Below, piece after piece: positions 17,658-31,724 of a DNA stretch of 64,000 nt (its first letter is position 1; each line of letters begins with the position of its first letter). The notes under the pieces are model-generated. The model did no database searches. It was not told where the DNA came from and saw nothing but the letters and a program-made list of their open reading frames with translations. Origin of the DNA: Fodinisporobacter ferrooxydans (GTDB lineage Bacteria; Bacillota; Bacilli; Tumebacillales; MYW30-H2); assembly GCF_022818495.1 (NCBI RefSeq), contig NZ_CP089291.1:1582501-1646500 (forward strand), read 5' to 3'. Made by a program: the position numbers and the translations under genes.

Positions 17658-18782
17658 ATGAATAGGCGGGTATTGAGGGGAATGTATATGGTATTATTAG
17701 GAAAATTAGATGAGAGCAAACCGGGAGATTCTTTCTTGGATACAATTTTTCAAAATATTTCCGATGGGATGTTAGTGGTTGATCGAGAAGGTATCATCGT
17801 GGGCGCGAATCGTGCCGCTGAGAAAATGACCGGATATTCCAGCGATGAGATGGTTGGCCGTCTTCAACTTTGTGATGTGTGTTTGGGTATGGCTACTTGC
17901 TACGAGGAGAAGTCCTGCGTTGACTGTTTTGCCAAAAAATTAAAAGTTTCTTCCTTTGAAATGCGCCTGCGGACGAGACGCGGGCAAGAAATCCCCGTTA
18001 CGGCCAGTTCGACCCGGATGCCGGACCATGCCATGGGAGCGTTGGTTGTAATTCTGCGTGATATGTCTGAGCAAAAACGCGTAGAGCGCGAACGGTTTCA
18101 GCGGATTACTACGAATCATGTGATACAAGCACAGGAAGAAGAGCGCAAACGGGTTTCCCGGGATTTGCATGATGGCGTAGGGCAGGCCCTTTATAGCATC
18201 GTTATTGGATTGCAATTGCTGCAAAATCAGGTGGTCAATGAGGATGTAAAAAATTATCTGGAAGATGTTCATCAGATGACCATCCGTGCGTTGGAAGAAG
18301 TCAAAAGCCTGGCCGTCGAACTTCGTCCATCCGCTTTGGATGATCTCGGTCTTATACCTGCCATACGTTCGTATAGCAAACGCTTTGAACAAACGTTTGG
18401 GATTGAAACGGAGTTGGAAGTCAGCGGACCCATGCGGCGCTATGCATCTTCAGTGGAGACTGCCCTTTACCGCATTTGCCAGGAAGCGATGACGAACGCT
18501 GTAAAATACGCAGATACGGATAAAATTCACATTCGACTGAGGGATGAAGGGCATTTGTTAGAGTTGCAGATTGCGGACAAGGGCCAAGGATTTGATGTAA
18601 ACCAAATTGAAATCCAAGGAACGGGTCTCGGATTGTATGGAATGAGTGAACGTGCGCATTTGTTAGGCGGGCAGTTGGACATACAATCTTCCATCGGAGA
18701 AGGTACTTGTATTTCCGTGTCTGTGCCGTTAAGCGAAAGGGGGGAACCGATCTATGAAAATTCGCATATTGATCGCGGATGA
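17658..18782 (+). CDS. nreB: Oxygen-sensing histidine kinase NreB
   Basis: A 374-residue soluble kinase. An N-terminal PAS domain carries CDVC ... CVDC with spacing C-x2-C-x11-C-x2-C, identical to the oxygen-labile [4Fe-4S] ligands of staphylococcal NreB; an extra Cys lies between. A HisKA_3 H-box ([12 protein letters not shown]) and HATPase motifs ([21 protein letters not shown]) follow. Under anaerobiosis the cluster is intact and NreB phosphorylates NreC. The start is uncertain: ATG 17658 (AAAGG upstream) or ATG 17688 (GAGGGG with better spacing), which would remove 10 residues. It overlaps nreC by 29 nt. Confidence 0.93.
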   Translation: MNRRVLRGMYMVLLGKLDESKPGDSFLDTIFQNISDGMLVVDREGIIVGANRAAEKMTGYSSDEMVGRLQLCDVCLGMATCYEEKSCVDCFAKKLKVSSFEMRLRTRRGQEIPVTASSTRMPDHAMGALVVILRDMSEQKRVERERFQRITTNHVIQAQEEERKRVSRDLHDGVGQALYSIVIGLQLLQNQVVNEDVKNYLEDVHQMTIRALEEVKSLAVELRPSALDDLGLIPAIRSYSKRFEQTFGIETELEVSGPMRRYASSVETALYRICQEAMTNAVKYADTDKIHIRLRDEGHLLELQIADKGQGFDVNQIEIQGTGLGLYGMSERAHLLGGQLDIQSSIGEGTCISVSVPLSERGEPIYENSHIDRG

Positions 18783-19410
18783 TCATGCGATTGTCAGATC
18801 CGGGTTAACCATGCTGATCAATGCGCAAGCGGATATGGAAGTTGTAGCGACTGCTGCAGATGGGAATGAAGCGATTCAGAAGGCGCTGGAATGGAAACCG
18901 GATATTGTTTTAATGGATTTAAGCATGCCGCCTGGCGAGAATGGGTTGACAGCGACGACGCGTTTAAAAGAAATGGCGCCGGAGATCCACGTGTTGATCC
19001 TAACGATGCATGACGACGAGGAATATTTATTCCGGGTTTTGCATGCAGGTGCATCTGGATATATCTTGAAAAGCGCACCGGATATGGATTTGATTTCGGC
19101 CATTCATACGGTCCATCAAGGAGCGGCATATCTGTATCCATCCGCGACAAAACTTTTGATTCAGGAATTTTTTAATCGTTCCCGTTCTGCTGAAGATGCC
19201 GATGGCCTGCATATTTTAACGGAACGTGAGCAAGAGATTTTAGCATTGATTGCAAAAGGATATTCAAATAAGGAAATTGCAGAAAAACTGGTGGTTTCGG
19301 TAAAAACGGTAGAGACACACAAGACGAAAATCATGGAAAAATTACATCTTAGAACTCGCCCGGAATTGGTAAGATACGCGATGAAAAAAGGGCTGTTAGA
19401 TTTTGAATAG
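18754..19410 (+). CDS. nreC: Response regulator NreC
   Basis: A 218-residue NarL/FixJ-type regulator: receiver domain with the acidic pair ADDH, phospho-acceptor Asp in VLMDLSMP, Thr/Lys in TMHD and LKSA, and a C-terminal LuxR-type HTH ([25 protein letters not shown]). It pairs with NreB. Candidate targets in the window are the GC-rich palindromes before narK and narG, or the 7-2-7 heptamer sites. Its stop overlaps possible starts of moeA. Confidence 0.93.
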   Translation: MKIRILIADDHAIVRSGLTMLINAQADMEVVATAADGNEAIQKALEWKPDIVLMDLSMPPGENGLTATTRLKEMAPEIHVLILTMHDDEEYLFRVLHAGASGYILKSAPDMDLISAIHTVHQGAAYLYPSATKLLIQEFFNRSRSAEDADGLHILTEREQEILALIAKGYSNKEIAEKLVVSVKTVETHKTKIMEKLHLRTRPELVRYAMKKGLLDFE

Positions 19411-19423
19411 AAAGGTGTCCACT

Positions 19424-20689
19424 TTGAACCAACGACCGATATTTATTGATGAAGCAGTACAAATGATTTTACAACATGTCTGTTCTGCGGGGGCGCATTT
19501 GTTGAATTTGCCGGAAACAGAAGGGCACATACTTGCTGAAGACTTATATGCTTCCACAGATGTGCCGCATTTCTCCAAAAGTATGATGGATGGTTTTGCG
19601 ATTCGTTCGGAAGATGTACAGGATGCTTCGTTTTCGTCCCCTGTCACATTGAAAGTCATTGATGAAGTGATGGCGGGTGAAGTGAGTTCCTGTAGGTTGC
19701 AACCGGGTGAAGCGATTCGCATTATGACAGGTGCGCCTATTCCTGCTGGAGCGGATGCTGTCTGCAGATTTGAACAAACCAGAGACGGATTCAAACAGAA
19801 TATCCGGGAAGTGGCGATATTAACGCCAGTTCGAGCCGGAGAGTCGATTTCATTCTGCGGTGAAGATATACAAAAAGGGCAGTTGCTGCTTTCCGAAGGC
19901 AGCCAAATCGGGCCTTCGGAAGCTAGTATATTAGCGACATTTGGAATTGCGGATGTGCCGGTTTTTAAAAAGCCGAGAGTGGGAATTGTATCGACAGGAA
20001 GTGAACTTGTCGATTACCGGTCAACAGCAGAAGAAGTATCGGATGGAAAACTTCGCAACAGCAATAGCATATTAGTCTCTCAGTTAATTCAGCAACATGG
20101 CGGAATTCCCCGCATCTACCCCTACGTATCCGATGATCCGGAAGCGTTGCAAGAGCGCCTGCGATCCATGCTGGAGAGAGAGGATATTGTGGTGTTTACG
20201 GGCGGTGTCTCTGTAGGCGATAAAGATTATATTCCGCACATTTGCCGGGAAACCGGTGTGGATATAAAATTTTGGAAGGTCATGATTCGGCCTGGTCAGC
20301 CTGCCATGTTTGGTGTATTTGGCAAACGATTGGTTTTTGGCTTGTCGGGAAATCCGGCAGCATGCTTTATAAATGCGCTGTTGTTTCTTGTTCCGGCCAT
20401 TCGGGCTATGAACGGAAGAAAGGGAGATCAAGTCACTTTACCGGCACTGACTGCCCGGTTAATCGGGGATGTTGGGCAAAAGCCGGTAAAGCATACTCGG
20501 TTTTTACGCGGGAATGTGTTTTTGGATGAAGGGCAATTGTTTGTCGATATTCAAAGAGCCCAATCCTCTGCGATTATGTCCAGTTTTTTGGGAACGAACT
20601 GCCTGGTGCGGATCGATTCCGATCACATACCGAAGCACGGGGAGCTTGTATCGATTTATCAATACGGATTGATAGGGAAACCGGTGTAG
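19424..20689 (+). CDS. moeA: Molybdopterin molybdenumtransferase MoeA
   Basis: Inserts molybdate into adenylated molybdopterin, supplying Moco for NarG. Family motifs: MMDGFAIR, MTGAPIPAGADAV, GIVSTGSEL, VFTGGVSVGDKD and GLSGNPAA. The frame opens at TTG 19403, but TTG 19424 has AAAGG at a normal distance and gives the usual N-terminus with IDEAVQMIL. About 421 residues, normal for MoeA. Co-location with narGHJI and nreBC suggests joint anaerobic expression. Confidence 0.95.
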   Translation: MNQRPIFIDEAVQMILQHVCSAGAHLLNLPETEGHILAEDLYASTDVPHFSKSMMDGFAIRSEDVQDASFSSPVTLKVIDEVMAGEVSSCRLQPGEAIRIMTGAPIPAGADAVCRFEQTRDGFKQNIREVAILTPVRAGESISFCGEDIQKGQLLLSEGSQIGPSEASILATFGIADVPVFKKPRVGIVSTGSELVDYRSTAEEVSDGKLRNSNSILVSQLIQQHGGIPRIYPYVSDDPEALQERLRSMLEREDIVVFTGGVSVGDKDYIPHICRETGVDIKFWKVMIRPGQPAMFGVFGKRLVFGLSGNPAACFINALLFLVPAIRAMNGRKGDQVTLPALTARLIGDVGQKPVKHTRFLRGNVFLDEGQLFVDIQRAQSSAIMSSFLGTNCLVRIDSDHIPKHGELVSIYQYGLIGKPV

Positions 20690-20792
20690 TCTTTGTGTGG
20701 CATTTGCAAGGATTGTTTGATGTTTTGGAAAATATGATTGCGTTTTGGTCTTTTGGAGGTTTTTAAGCGATTTTTTATTAGCGAGGATGCCG

Positions 20793-21305
20793 ATGATACC
20801 TAGTATAGCGTTTGTTGGATACAAAAAAACAGGAAAAACAACTTTGATTTGCAAAGTAATAGAAGTGTTGGGCTCAAAAGGATTGCGAATCGGGGCCTTA
20901 AAGCATGATGGACATGAGTTTGAAATGGATCATGTGGGGACGGATACATACGACTTTCGAGAAGCTGGTGCGAAAAGTGTCATGATTCAATCCGCACGAC
21001 AAGTTGCGATGATTGAGAAGGTCGATTCGCCTGCCCCGGTTTCAGAATTGCTGCAGCGTTTTAGGGATGTAGATTTGATAATAATGGAAGGATTCAAGAG
21101 AGAATCGATACCGAAGATTTTATTAATTAAAGACGAACAACATTTTGAGCTTATTCACAAACTTGAACATATTCAAGCGGTATGTACGAATCCATCTTTC
21201 CTGACATCTGCAACGGATCACTGGAATGGTCCGGTATTTGATTGGAGTGATGCATCATCCATTGCGGAGTTTGTATATCAATGGTGGATGAAGTTTCAAT
21301 CCTAG
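20793..21305 (+). CDS. mobB: Molybdopterin-guanine dinucleotide biosynthesis protein MobB
   Basis: A 170-residue GTP-binding P-loop protein with Walker A GYKKTGKTT, KHDGHEFEMDHVGTDTYDFREAGA and IIMEGFKRE, all typical of MobB. It assists attachment of GMP to molybdopterin for bis-MGD enzymes such as NarG. ATG 20793 follows GCGAGG; an ATG at 20787 and a TTG at 20745 are in frame but poorer. No mobA is visible here. Confidence 0.93.
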   Translation: MIPSIAFVGYKKTGKTTLICKVIEVLGSKGLRIGALKHDGHEFEMDHVGTDTYDFREAGAKSVMIQSARQVAMIEKVDSPAPVSELLQRFRDVDLIIMEGFKRESIPKILLIKDEQHFELIHKLEHIQAVCTNPSFLTSATDHWNGPVFDWSDASSIAEFVYQWWMKFQS

Positions 21306-21318
21306 GTAAAAATTATTA

Positions 21319-21717
21319 TTGTTTTTTGTATTTGAATCGTGGTATGATACTCATCGTCACTTCTCAGTGACAGTTTGGATATGTGGTAATGTTTTGGAAA
21401 TTCATTTTGTCATTTGAATACGTGCTTTAAATGAATACGTGTTTTAAAATAGAAAGTATAATGCAGAATGAAATTTCCTGCAAATTACTGTTTGACATTT
21501 TATAAGAAAGATGATAAATTATTTAATTGTTGACGGTAAATTTGATGAAGTTCCTTGAAAACTAAACAAGTGCAGGGAGTTATTATGTAACTCCTGTCAT
21601 TAGTCAGTATTGATTCTGACAGGGTCAAATGCTTCGGTTGCTAAGCGATCTTTTGTGGAAACTTCAACGACCTTCGGTTGCGGAGTAAATTCACACGAAG
21701 TGCTGAAGCACTAAGTG
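21319..21717 (+). promoter_or_regulatory. rRNA operon 1 promoter and leader
   Basis: The gap after mobB holds two candidate promoters: TTGTTT-N18-TATGAT (hexamers at 21319-21324 and 21343-21348) and TTGACA-N17-TAAATT (21492-21497 and 21515-21520). A transcribed leader follows with CTTGAAAACTAAACA (from about 21554), which is shared with operon 2, and a stem GGAGTTA/TAACTCC. The last 100 bp before 16S are unique to this operon and contain several short inverted repeats. Confidence 0.65.
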
Positions 21718-21719
21718 TT

Positions 21720-26682
<4,963 letters not shown>

Positions 26683-26752
26683 TAAACAAAAAGGTTTACG
26701 TGCGCAAAGGGTACGATAGCATTCGCATCTGGTTTTGAAAGAATATTATAAT

Positions 26753-26829
26753 CGGAGCATGGCGCAGTTTGGTAGCGCGCTTGGCTTGGGACCAAGAGGT
26801 CGCGGGTTCAAATCCTGCTGCTCCGACCA
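26753..26829 (+). tRNA. tRNA-Pro(TGG)
   Basis: A 77-nt cloverleaf with anticodon loop CTTGGGA and an encoded CCA end. It follows 23S directly, where 5S would normally stand. Confidence 0.96.
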
Positions 26830-26833
26830 GTAT

Positions 26834-26906
26834 GAGCCATTAGCTCAGTTGGTAGAGCACCTGACTTTTAATCAGGGTGCCGCTGGTTCGAGTCCAGCAT
26901 GGCTCA
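26834..26906 (+). tRNA. tRNA-Lys(TTT)
   Basis: A 73-nt cloverleaf: acceptor GAGCCAT/ATGGCTC, anticodon loop CTTTTAA. CCA is not encoded. Confidence 0.95.
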
Positions 26907-26914
26907 TCTTTATT

Positions 26915-27071
26915 AGAGGATGTTCAAAAAGTAGTCAAAACTCCACGGCGGATTGCTTTGTCGAATCCCAAAAAGGCTTACTCATGTACCAAACACGTAC
27001 ACTCCGTCGCCTTTTCGTGCTTCGGCTTCGCACTCCTTGTGTCTTACTTAACCACTTTTTGAACACGCACT
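26915..27071 (+). mobile_element. 157-bp MITE, copy A, inside the tRNA cluster
   Basis: Terminal inverted repeats AGWGSRTGTTCAAAAAGT at both ends; no transposase. Flanked by TATTAG at 26911-26916 and 27071-27076, which reads as a target duplication. Near-identical full copies lie at 37689-37845 and 40980-41136. It separates tRNA-Lys from tRNA-Gly. Confidence 0.9.
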
Positions 27072-27089
27072 ATTAGGTTGATATATTGT

Positions 27090-27164
27090 GCGGAAGTAGC
27101 TCAGTGGTAGAGCATCGCCTTGCCAAGGCGAGGGCCGCGGGTTCGAGTCCCGTCTTCCGCTCCA
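27090..27164 (+). tRNA. tRNA-Gly(GCC)
   Basis: 75 nt, anticodon loop TTGCCAA, CCA encoded. Confidence 0.96.
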
Positions 27165-27169
27165 TACCC

Positions 27170-27258
27170 GGAGGGATACCGAAGCGGTCATAACGGGGCG
27201 GTCTTGAAAACCGTTAGGGTGCAAGCCCACGGGGGTTCGAATCCCTCTCCCTCCGCCA
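27170..27258 (+). tRNA. tRNA-Ser(TGA)
   Basis: 89 nt with the long variable arm of class II tRNAs, anticodon loop CTTGAAA, CCA encoded. Confidence 0.95.
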
Positions 27259-27266
27259 TTTGTTAT

Positions 27267-27343
27267 GTGCCCTTAGCTCAGCTGGATAGAGCGTTTGACT
27301 ACGAATCAAAAGGCCGGGAGTTCGAATCTCTCAGGGCACGCCA
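27267..27343 (+). tRNA. tRNA-Arg(ACG)
   Basis: 77 nt, anticodon loop CTACGAA, CCA encoded. Confidence 0.96.
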
Positions 27344-27359
27344 CTATTAAAATGAATAT

Positions 27360-27477
27360 GTCTGGTGATGATGGCAGAGGGGATACACGCGTACCCATCC
27401 CGAACACGACCGTTAAGCCCTCTAGCGCCGATGGTACTTGGAACGCAGGTTCTTGGGAGAGTAGGACGTTGCCAGAC
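27360..27477 (+). rRNA. rrf: 5S ribosomal RNA, copy 1
   Basis: About 118 nt closed by GTCTGG/CCAGAC, with CCCATCCCGAACACG. It lies after five tRNAs instead of directly after 23S. It differs from the other copy (48042-48159) in at least two internal positions (GCGTACCC versus ACGTACCC; GTTCTTGG versus GTTCCTGG) and in the closing stem. Confidence 0.96.
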
Positions 27478-27486
27478 AATAAAAAT

Positions 27487-27562
27487 GGGGGTATAGCTCA
27501 GTTGGGAGAGCACCTGCCTTGCAAGCAGGGGGTCAGCGGTTCGAATCCGCTTACCTCCACCA
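27487..27562 (+). tRNA. tRNA-Ala(TGC)
   Basis: 76 nt, anticodon loop CTTGCAA, CCA encoded; one G-T pair in the acceptor stem. Confidence 0.95.
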
Positions 27563-27611
27563 TTTACTAAATTCCCAATTAATACCACGAATTCGTATAT
27601 CCCTGTTAGTA

Positions 27612-27686
27612 TTCCTTGATAGCTGAGCTATAGAATATTCGACTGAAGACCTTCGGTTTGCAAGTTCGAATCCTGCTCGGGGTCCA
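27612..27686 (+). pseudogene. Decayed tRNA, Phe(GAA)-like
   Basis: A tRNA-like remnant: D-arm TAGCTGAGCTATAGAA is shortened, anticodon region CTGAAGA is present but its stem no longer pairs, the T-arm GCAAG-TTCGAAT-CCTGC has a mismatch, and the 5' and 3' acceptor strands (ATTCCTT and CTCGGGG) do not match. The end still reads GGTCCA. Probably non-functional. Confidence 0.6.
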
Positions 27687-27691
27687 TAATT

Positions 27692-27763
27692 GGCCCCATG
27701 GTCAAGCGGTTAAGTAACCGCCCTTTCACGGTGGTAACAGGGCTCCGAATCCCCTTGGGGTCA
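27692..27763 (+). pseudogene. tRNA-Glu(TTC) with damaged T-arm
   Basis: Acceptor, D-arm and anticodon arm (loop CTTTCAC) look normal, but the T-arm reads AGGGC-TCCGAAT-CCCCT. The universal G53-C61 pair is lost, and the T-loop begins TCC instead of TTC. Either a decaying copy or a highly divergent tRNA; CCA is not encoded. Confidence 0.6.
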
Positions 27764-27773
27764 TCATTAACAT

Positions 27774-27849
<76 letters not shown>

Positions 27850-27854
27850 TATGT

Positions 27855-27931
27855 GGAGCTGTGGTGTAGAGGCCTAACATGCCTGCCTGTCACGCAGGAG
27901 ACCGCGGGTTCGAATCCCGTCAGCTCCGCCA
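27855..27931 (+). tRNA. tRNA-Asp(GTC), copy 1
   Basis: 77 nt, anticodon loop CTGTCAC, CCA encoded. Confidence 0.95.
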
Positions 27932-27936
27932 CAATT

Positions 27937-28012
<76 letters not shown>

Positions 28013-28098
28013 GTATAAAATTTGATGATTTGAACAATATTACTAGTAGACGAATTTCAATTCTTGTGCAATGATTATACTAGCTCGCATTGTTATAC

Positions 28099-28172
28099 GG
28101 CTCGATAGCTCAGTTGGTTAGAGCGACGGATTCATAACCCGTAGGTCGGCAGTTCGAATCTGCCTCGAGCCA
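28099..28172 (+). tRNA. tRNA with CAT anticodon (elongator Met or Ile2)
   Basis: 74 nt, acceptor GGCTCGA/TCGAGCC, anticodon loop TTCATAA with one A-C mismatch at the top of the anticodon stem; no encoded CCA. The acceptor and T-arm resemble elongator Met of Firmicutes. Confidence 0.85.
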
Positions 28173-28193
28173 TCTTGCATTTTTATAAGAATC

Positions 28194-28316
28194 ATGAGTT
28201 TAGATCAGGTACCGTGCGTCGGAAACTCCGAACCGTGTCAGATCCTGACGGAAGCAGCACTAAGGGGATCTCTCCGAGCGTTGCGGCAATACCTGGTCTA
28301 AACTCATGGTTTTTTT
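28194..28316 (+). ncRNA. ffs: Signal recognition particle RNA (small type), with terminator
   Basis: The apical domain has GTGTCAGATCCTGACGGAAG followed by CAGCACTAAG, the conserved SRP54-binding hairpin. The ends pair (ATGAGTTTAGA / TCTAAACTCAT) and run into seven T, so the closing stem also serves as terminator of the tRNA cluster. Confidence 0.9.
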
Positions 28317-28351
28317 ATTTTTAAAAAAACATAAATATAAACATAACTATC

Positions 28352-28434
28352 AGTGCGTGTTCAAAAGGTGGTTAAGTAAGACACAAGGAATGCGAAGCCG
28401 AAGCACGAAAAAGCGGCGGAGTGTGTACGGGTAT
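28352..28434 (-). mobile_element. Truncated MITE, copy B (inverted)
   Basis: Starts with the right terminal repeat AGTGCGTGTTCAAAAGGT of the 157-bp element read from the opposite strand and matches it for about 80 bp, then diverges. The intact end abuts CTATC, the complement of the TGATAG-type target. Confidence 0.75.
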
Positions 28435-28440
28435 AATCGG

Positions 28441-28480
28441 TATGATCAAGAGCCACATGAATATGTGGCTCTTGATCATA
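28441..28480. terminator. Perfect 18-bp hairpin between convergent units
   Basis: Arms TATGATCAAGAGCCACAT and its exact complement with a 4-nt loop GAAT. It separates the rRNA/tRNA unit from the leftward gene at 28500; no T-run, so a bidirectional block or a protein site are both possible. Confidence 0.65.
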
Positions 28481-28499
28481 TATACTTGAATACATGACT

Positions 28500-28775
28500 T
28501 TAATCATGAACAGCCTCTTGAGTTTCGACAGGTTTATCTGATAAATGGACTGTAGGAGAAATTTCGGCTTTTTCAGTTGTTGAAATTCCCATTGAATACA
28601 GTAAAGGGCAAACGCGAGTAATTCCTTCAGCCACTTTTATTGCACCGCCGGCAATCAAGAAATAGCTTGTCAAATCCCGCCGACGAACGGAACGTCCAAT
28701 TCCACAACCAAGTGCCGTTAATCCAATCACTAACCGAGTGTAAGCATCCCAAGTACCTACATTTTGTTTGATCAT
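28500..28775 (-). CDS. DUF2892 small membrane protein
   Basis: A 91-residue protein with two short hydrophobic segments around GLTALGCGIG and YFLIAGGAIKVAEGITRVCPLL. NVGTWDAYTRLVIG and the single Cys of RVCPLL match the DUF2892 family, also seen as the C-terminal part of YgaP rhodanese. The start at 28775 has AAGGAGG upstream; the longer frame lacks one. Function unknown. Confidence 0.85.
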   Translation of the reverse strand: MIKQNVGTWDAYTRLVIGLTALGCGIGRSVRRRDLTSYFLIAGGAIKVAEGITRVCPLLYSMGISTTEKAEISPTVHLSDKPVETQEAVHD

Positions 28776-28908
28776 GGAATTTCCTCCTTTATTGTCATGT
28801 ATCCAAGCCATACATATCGTTGACAAAGTCAGAGGATTTTATCCGATCACTTGGCGAAACTTAGAATCAGATGAAGTAAAAACTCCAACTGATTCAAGTT
28901 TTACTTTA

Positions 28909-30174
28909 TTAAGAAGTTGCTTGTAAATGTTTTAACCGTTCTGCAATATTTGTCAAATCTAATAATGTTTCATCAATATGATCCATTGCTCTCGTCTGCT
29001 CTGTTGTCGTTGCAGAAATCTCTTCGGTCATTGCAGTTACGTGTTGTACATTTCCTTGAATTTGCTTTGCTTTCTCGTTTAATAGATCCATACTTTCCCG
29101 CTGATGCGCAACGTCATTTTGAACTTCATTTACAACGTTTGAGACGGACTGAACTGCTTCTTTGATCGTCACAAAAGACTGTTGTATGATATCACGGGCT
29201 TGATCTACTTTAGCAAAGGAAGTACTGGTATTTTCTACAGCTTGAACGACATCGTGAATATCACTTAGCATGGACTGTATCACTTCTTGAATATCGTGAT
29301 TGGCTTCTTGGCTTTGTTCAGCTAATGCCCGAACTTCATTGGCTACGACTGCAAACCCCCGCCCGACTTCGCCAGCACGTGCCGCCTCAATTGAAGCATT
29401 TAAAGATATCAAGTTTGTCCGATTCGCAATTTCTTCGACAGTCTGTAAAATTTCAACAATATTCTGACCCCTCTGTTGTAATTTTCGAGTCATTGCAATT
29501 GTTTGATCAGAGGCCGTATTGGCCCGAATGGTTTCGTGACTGATTTGTTCTGATCGGGTACTCCCTTCGTTGATTGCCCGATGCAGTTCAGTCATGGCGC
29601 GTATCCCTGACTTTACATCCGACTCGATTCGATTTGATATTTCTAAAGTCTGATTTGCAATTGTCATTTGGGAATCCACAGCTTCCACCTGATTCATCGA
29701 GCCTGTTGCAATTTCTTTCATTGCAAAATCAATTGTCAAAGAGCCTTCGTGGGCTGTTTGTACTAGTTTTTGTACATTCTCTACAGAGTTACGCAGGGTA
29801 GCAATGGAATGATCCATTTCCTCCCGGTATTGACGCAATACAAGGACTAGCTCGGAAAATGCTATCGCTACATCGGAAAGTTCATTTTTAATTTTCGGTG
29901 TTGGAATGTTAACGTTATAATTTCCATTTTTCATTTCCATCACGGCGTTGTGAAGTTTTCTTACTTGTCCAACAATGTATTTCGCACCAAAACCGGCAAG
30001 CAATACTTGCCAAATAACCCCTCCCAAAAGAATCAGAGCAGAAATTACTAATGCATGTGTGCCGGAATCGCCGGTTTTTTTCTGCCATAAAAGCAGAATT
30101 TCACTACAGCCGTAAGTAATGATGGATACGATTACAGTAACAATGATCAATTGCCATTCCAATTTTTTTTTCAT
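28909..30174 (-). CDS. Methyl-accepting chemotaxis-type transducer without sensor loop
   Basis: A 421-residue signalling protein. Two N-terminal membrane segments (about residues 8-28 and 40-62) are joined by a very short loop, so there is no extracellular ligand domain. A HAMP-like segment ([18 protein letters not shown]) and a long coiled-coil MCP domain follow, with the hairpin tip [23 protein letters not shown]. It likely senses membrane or redox state, or relays a partner's signal. The start at 30174 is preferred over GTG 30198. A perfect inverted heptamer site lies 85 bp upstream, suggesting control by the nitrate/oxygen regulators. Confidence 0.92.
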   Translation of the reverse strand: MKKKLEWQLIIVTVIVSIITYGCSEILLLWQKKTGDSGTHALVISALILLGGVIWQVLLAGFGAKYIVGQVRKLHNAVMEMKNGNYNVNIPTPKIKNELSDVAIAFSELVLVLRQYREEMDHSIATLRNSVENVQKLVQTAHEGSLTIDFAMKEIATGSMNQVEAVDSQMTIANQTLEISNRIESDVKSGIRAMTELHRAINEGSTRSEQISHETIRANTASDQTIAMTRKLQQRGQNIVEILQTVEEIANRTNLISLNASIEAARAGEVGRGFAVVANEVRALAEQSQEANHDIQEVIQSMLSDIHDVVQAVENTSTSFAKVDQARDIIQQSFVTIKEAVQSVSNVVNEVQNDVAHQRESMDLLNEKAKQIQGNVQHVTAMTEEISATTTEQTRAMDHIDETLLDLTNIAERLKHLQATS

Positions 30175-30258
30175 ACGTTGTTGTCCTCTTTTCTGCACAT
30201 GAATTCCTTATTCTATCTGTCATGTTCGTATTTTTATTCATAGATCTTTAATTGCAAA

Positions 30259-30274
30259 TAGTCCAAATGGACTA
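30259..30274 (-). promoter_or_regulatory. Inverted-heptamer site before the chemoreceptor gene
   Basis: TAGTCCAAATGGACTA, fully palindromic (site 3 of the set). On the minus strand TAAAAA starts 30.5 bp downstream as a possible -10. Confidence 0.6.
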
Positions 30275-30525
30275 TATTTCTAAACTTGAAGCGAATATTG
30301 AAATATAAAAATCAAGTAAAAATTCAGAATGAATTTAGAGGAAAGTAGAGATACATTGAAAATCATCCGAATTAACTAGTTGAAAGTAGTTCATTTGCAT
30401 CTTCGCCGCGAATAAAATGAAATGTTAAAAAAGAAGAAACTGGAATTATAAATCCTCTTGTACTATATTACTATATTTTAATAAACAGGGGTTAAGAATT
30501 TATAGCAATTTGGTACGAACCTTAT

Positions 30526-30795
30526 ATGATTTTGGGAGATGCGGTCATTGCTACGAATTCAGATCACCAAATTCTTGAACTTAACAGAGAATACGAACAG
30601 GCATGTGGCTACAATCACTCCCAATTGATAGGAAAAAAAGCCGAATTTATAAAATCAGGTCTAACTCCTAAATATGTATATAATGCCTTAAAGGAATCCC
30701 TAAGCCAAAACAAAAGCTGGATGGGAATATTAACAAATAGAAAGCCGGATGGATATTTATGGAACCCACCTTTAATAACTGGGATCATTTGTTAG
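30526..30795 (+). pseudogene. Orphan PAS-domain fragment
   Basis: 89 residues covering the first two thirds of a PAS domain (DAVIATNSDHQILELNREYE, then GYNHSQLIGKK and NKSWMGILTNRKPDG). It ends before the last PAS strands and has no output domain. No good ribosome binding site precedes ATG 30526, and the frame is open only a little further upstream. Probably the remnant of a sensor protein; a free PAS protein is possible. Confidence 0.6.
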
Positions 30796-30858
30796 CGATT
30801 TATCGCGACCAAAATAAGACAGACAGTTTGCCCAGTTAAGCAAAAACCTTCATTTGTT

Positions 30859-30885
30859 CACTTGGCAGCGCCAAGTGTTTTTTAT
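30859..30885 (+). terminator. Rho-independent terminator
   Basis: CACTTGGC / GCCAAGTG with a 3-nt loop, then TTTTTTATTT. It ends the PAS-fragment region before the regulator operon. Confidence 0.88.
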
Positions 30886-31064
30886 TTGTAACCTTAGATT
30901 GTGTTTGTAACATAATGTTCATAATTGTATCAATACATTCAAGTATTTTATTATATAATGTAAAAATTAAATTACCGATTCTATGACGAACTCAATATTT
31001 GGGTTTTTCTATATTTTCAATGATGGCAAACTCAAGTATAATTATAAATAATGAGGTGAAATAT

Positions 31065-31724
31065 ATGCCGATTCGAGTACTTGTAGTTGATGATCATCAA
31101 TTGTTTCGACGTGGAGTTATAGGCATATTACAGTTGTCGGAGGAGTTTGAAGTTGTTGGCGAAGGAAGCAATGGCGAAGAAGCCGTTGATATGGTGGAGC
31201 GTGTAAAACCTGATGTATTGATCATGGATTTATCCATGCCCGTTATGAATGGGATGGAAGCAATGCGTCAGATTCAGCATATGGAGACAAGTACGCGAGT
31301 TCTTATTTTAACTGTAAATGAAGAAGAAGAAGCATTATTTGAAGCTGTGAAAAATGGAGCACAAGGATATTTGATAAAAACGGTGGAGCCGAATGAGTTA
31401 CTGGCCGCTATTCGCAATGTCGCTGCCGGAGAAGCTGTAATACCTAGCAATCTGGCCGTTAAGATCTTGTCTGAAATCGCCAAACCGAAACCGGTGACTG
31501 TTGAAGCATTGATTGAACCATTGACGCAAAGAGAGCTGGAAGTGTTAAAGGAGCTTGGGAAAGGATTCTCCAATCGGGAAATTGCCAAACATCTTTTTAT
31601 TAGTGAAAATACCGTACGCAACCACGTACGTAATATATTGGATAAATTGCACATGACAAACCGTGTGCAAGCAGCAGCATATGCCGTGCGAGAAGGTCTG
31701 ATCAAAGGGGATGAAACCAGTTGA
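31065..31724 (+). CDS. Second NarL/NreC-type response regulator
   Basis: 219 residues. The receiver has VDDHQLFRRG, LIMDLSMPVMNG with the phospho-acceptor Asp, and Lys in LIKTVEP; the LuxR-type HTH is LTQRELEVLKELGKGFSNREIAKHL. ATG 31065 follows GAGGTG; the frame reaches back to 30999 without a good site. TATAAT at 30954-30959 is a likely -10. Its stop overlaps the kinase start. NarL-family proteins bind paired 7-bp half-sites, and the 7-2-7 sites near this gene make it a prime candidate binder (inference). Confidence 0.92.
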   Translation: MPIRVLVVDDHQLFRRGVIGILQLSEEFEVVGEGSNGEEAVDMVERVKPDVLIMDLSMPVMNGMEAMRQIQHMETSTRVLILTVNEEEEALFEAVKNGAQGYLIKTVEPNELLAAIRNVAAGEAVIPSNLAVKILSEIAKPKPVTVEALIEPLTQRELEVLKELGKGFSNREIAKHLFISENTVRNHVRNILDKLHMTNRVQAAAYAVREGLIKGDETS

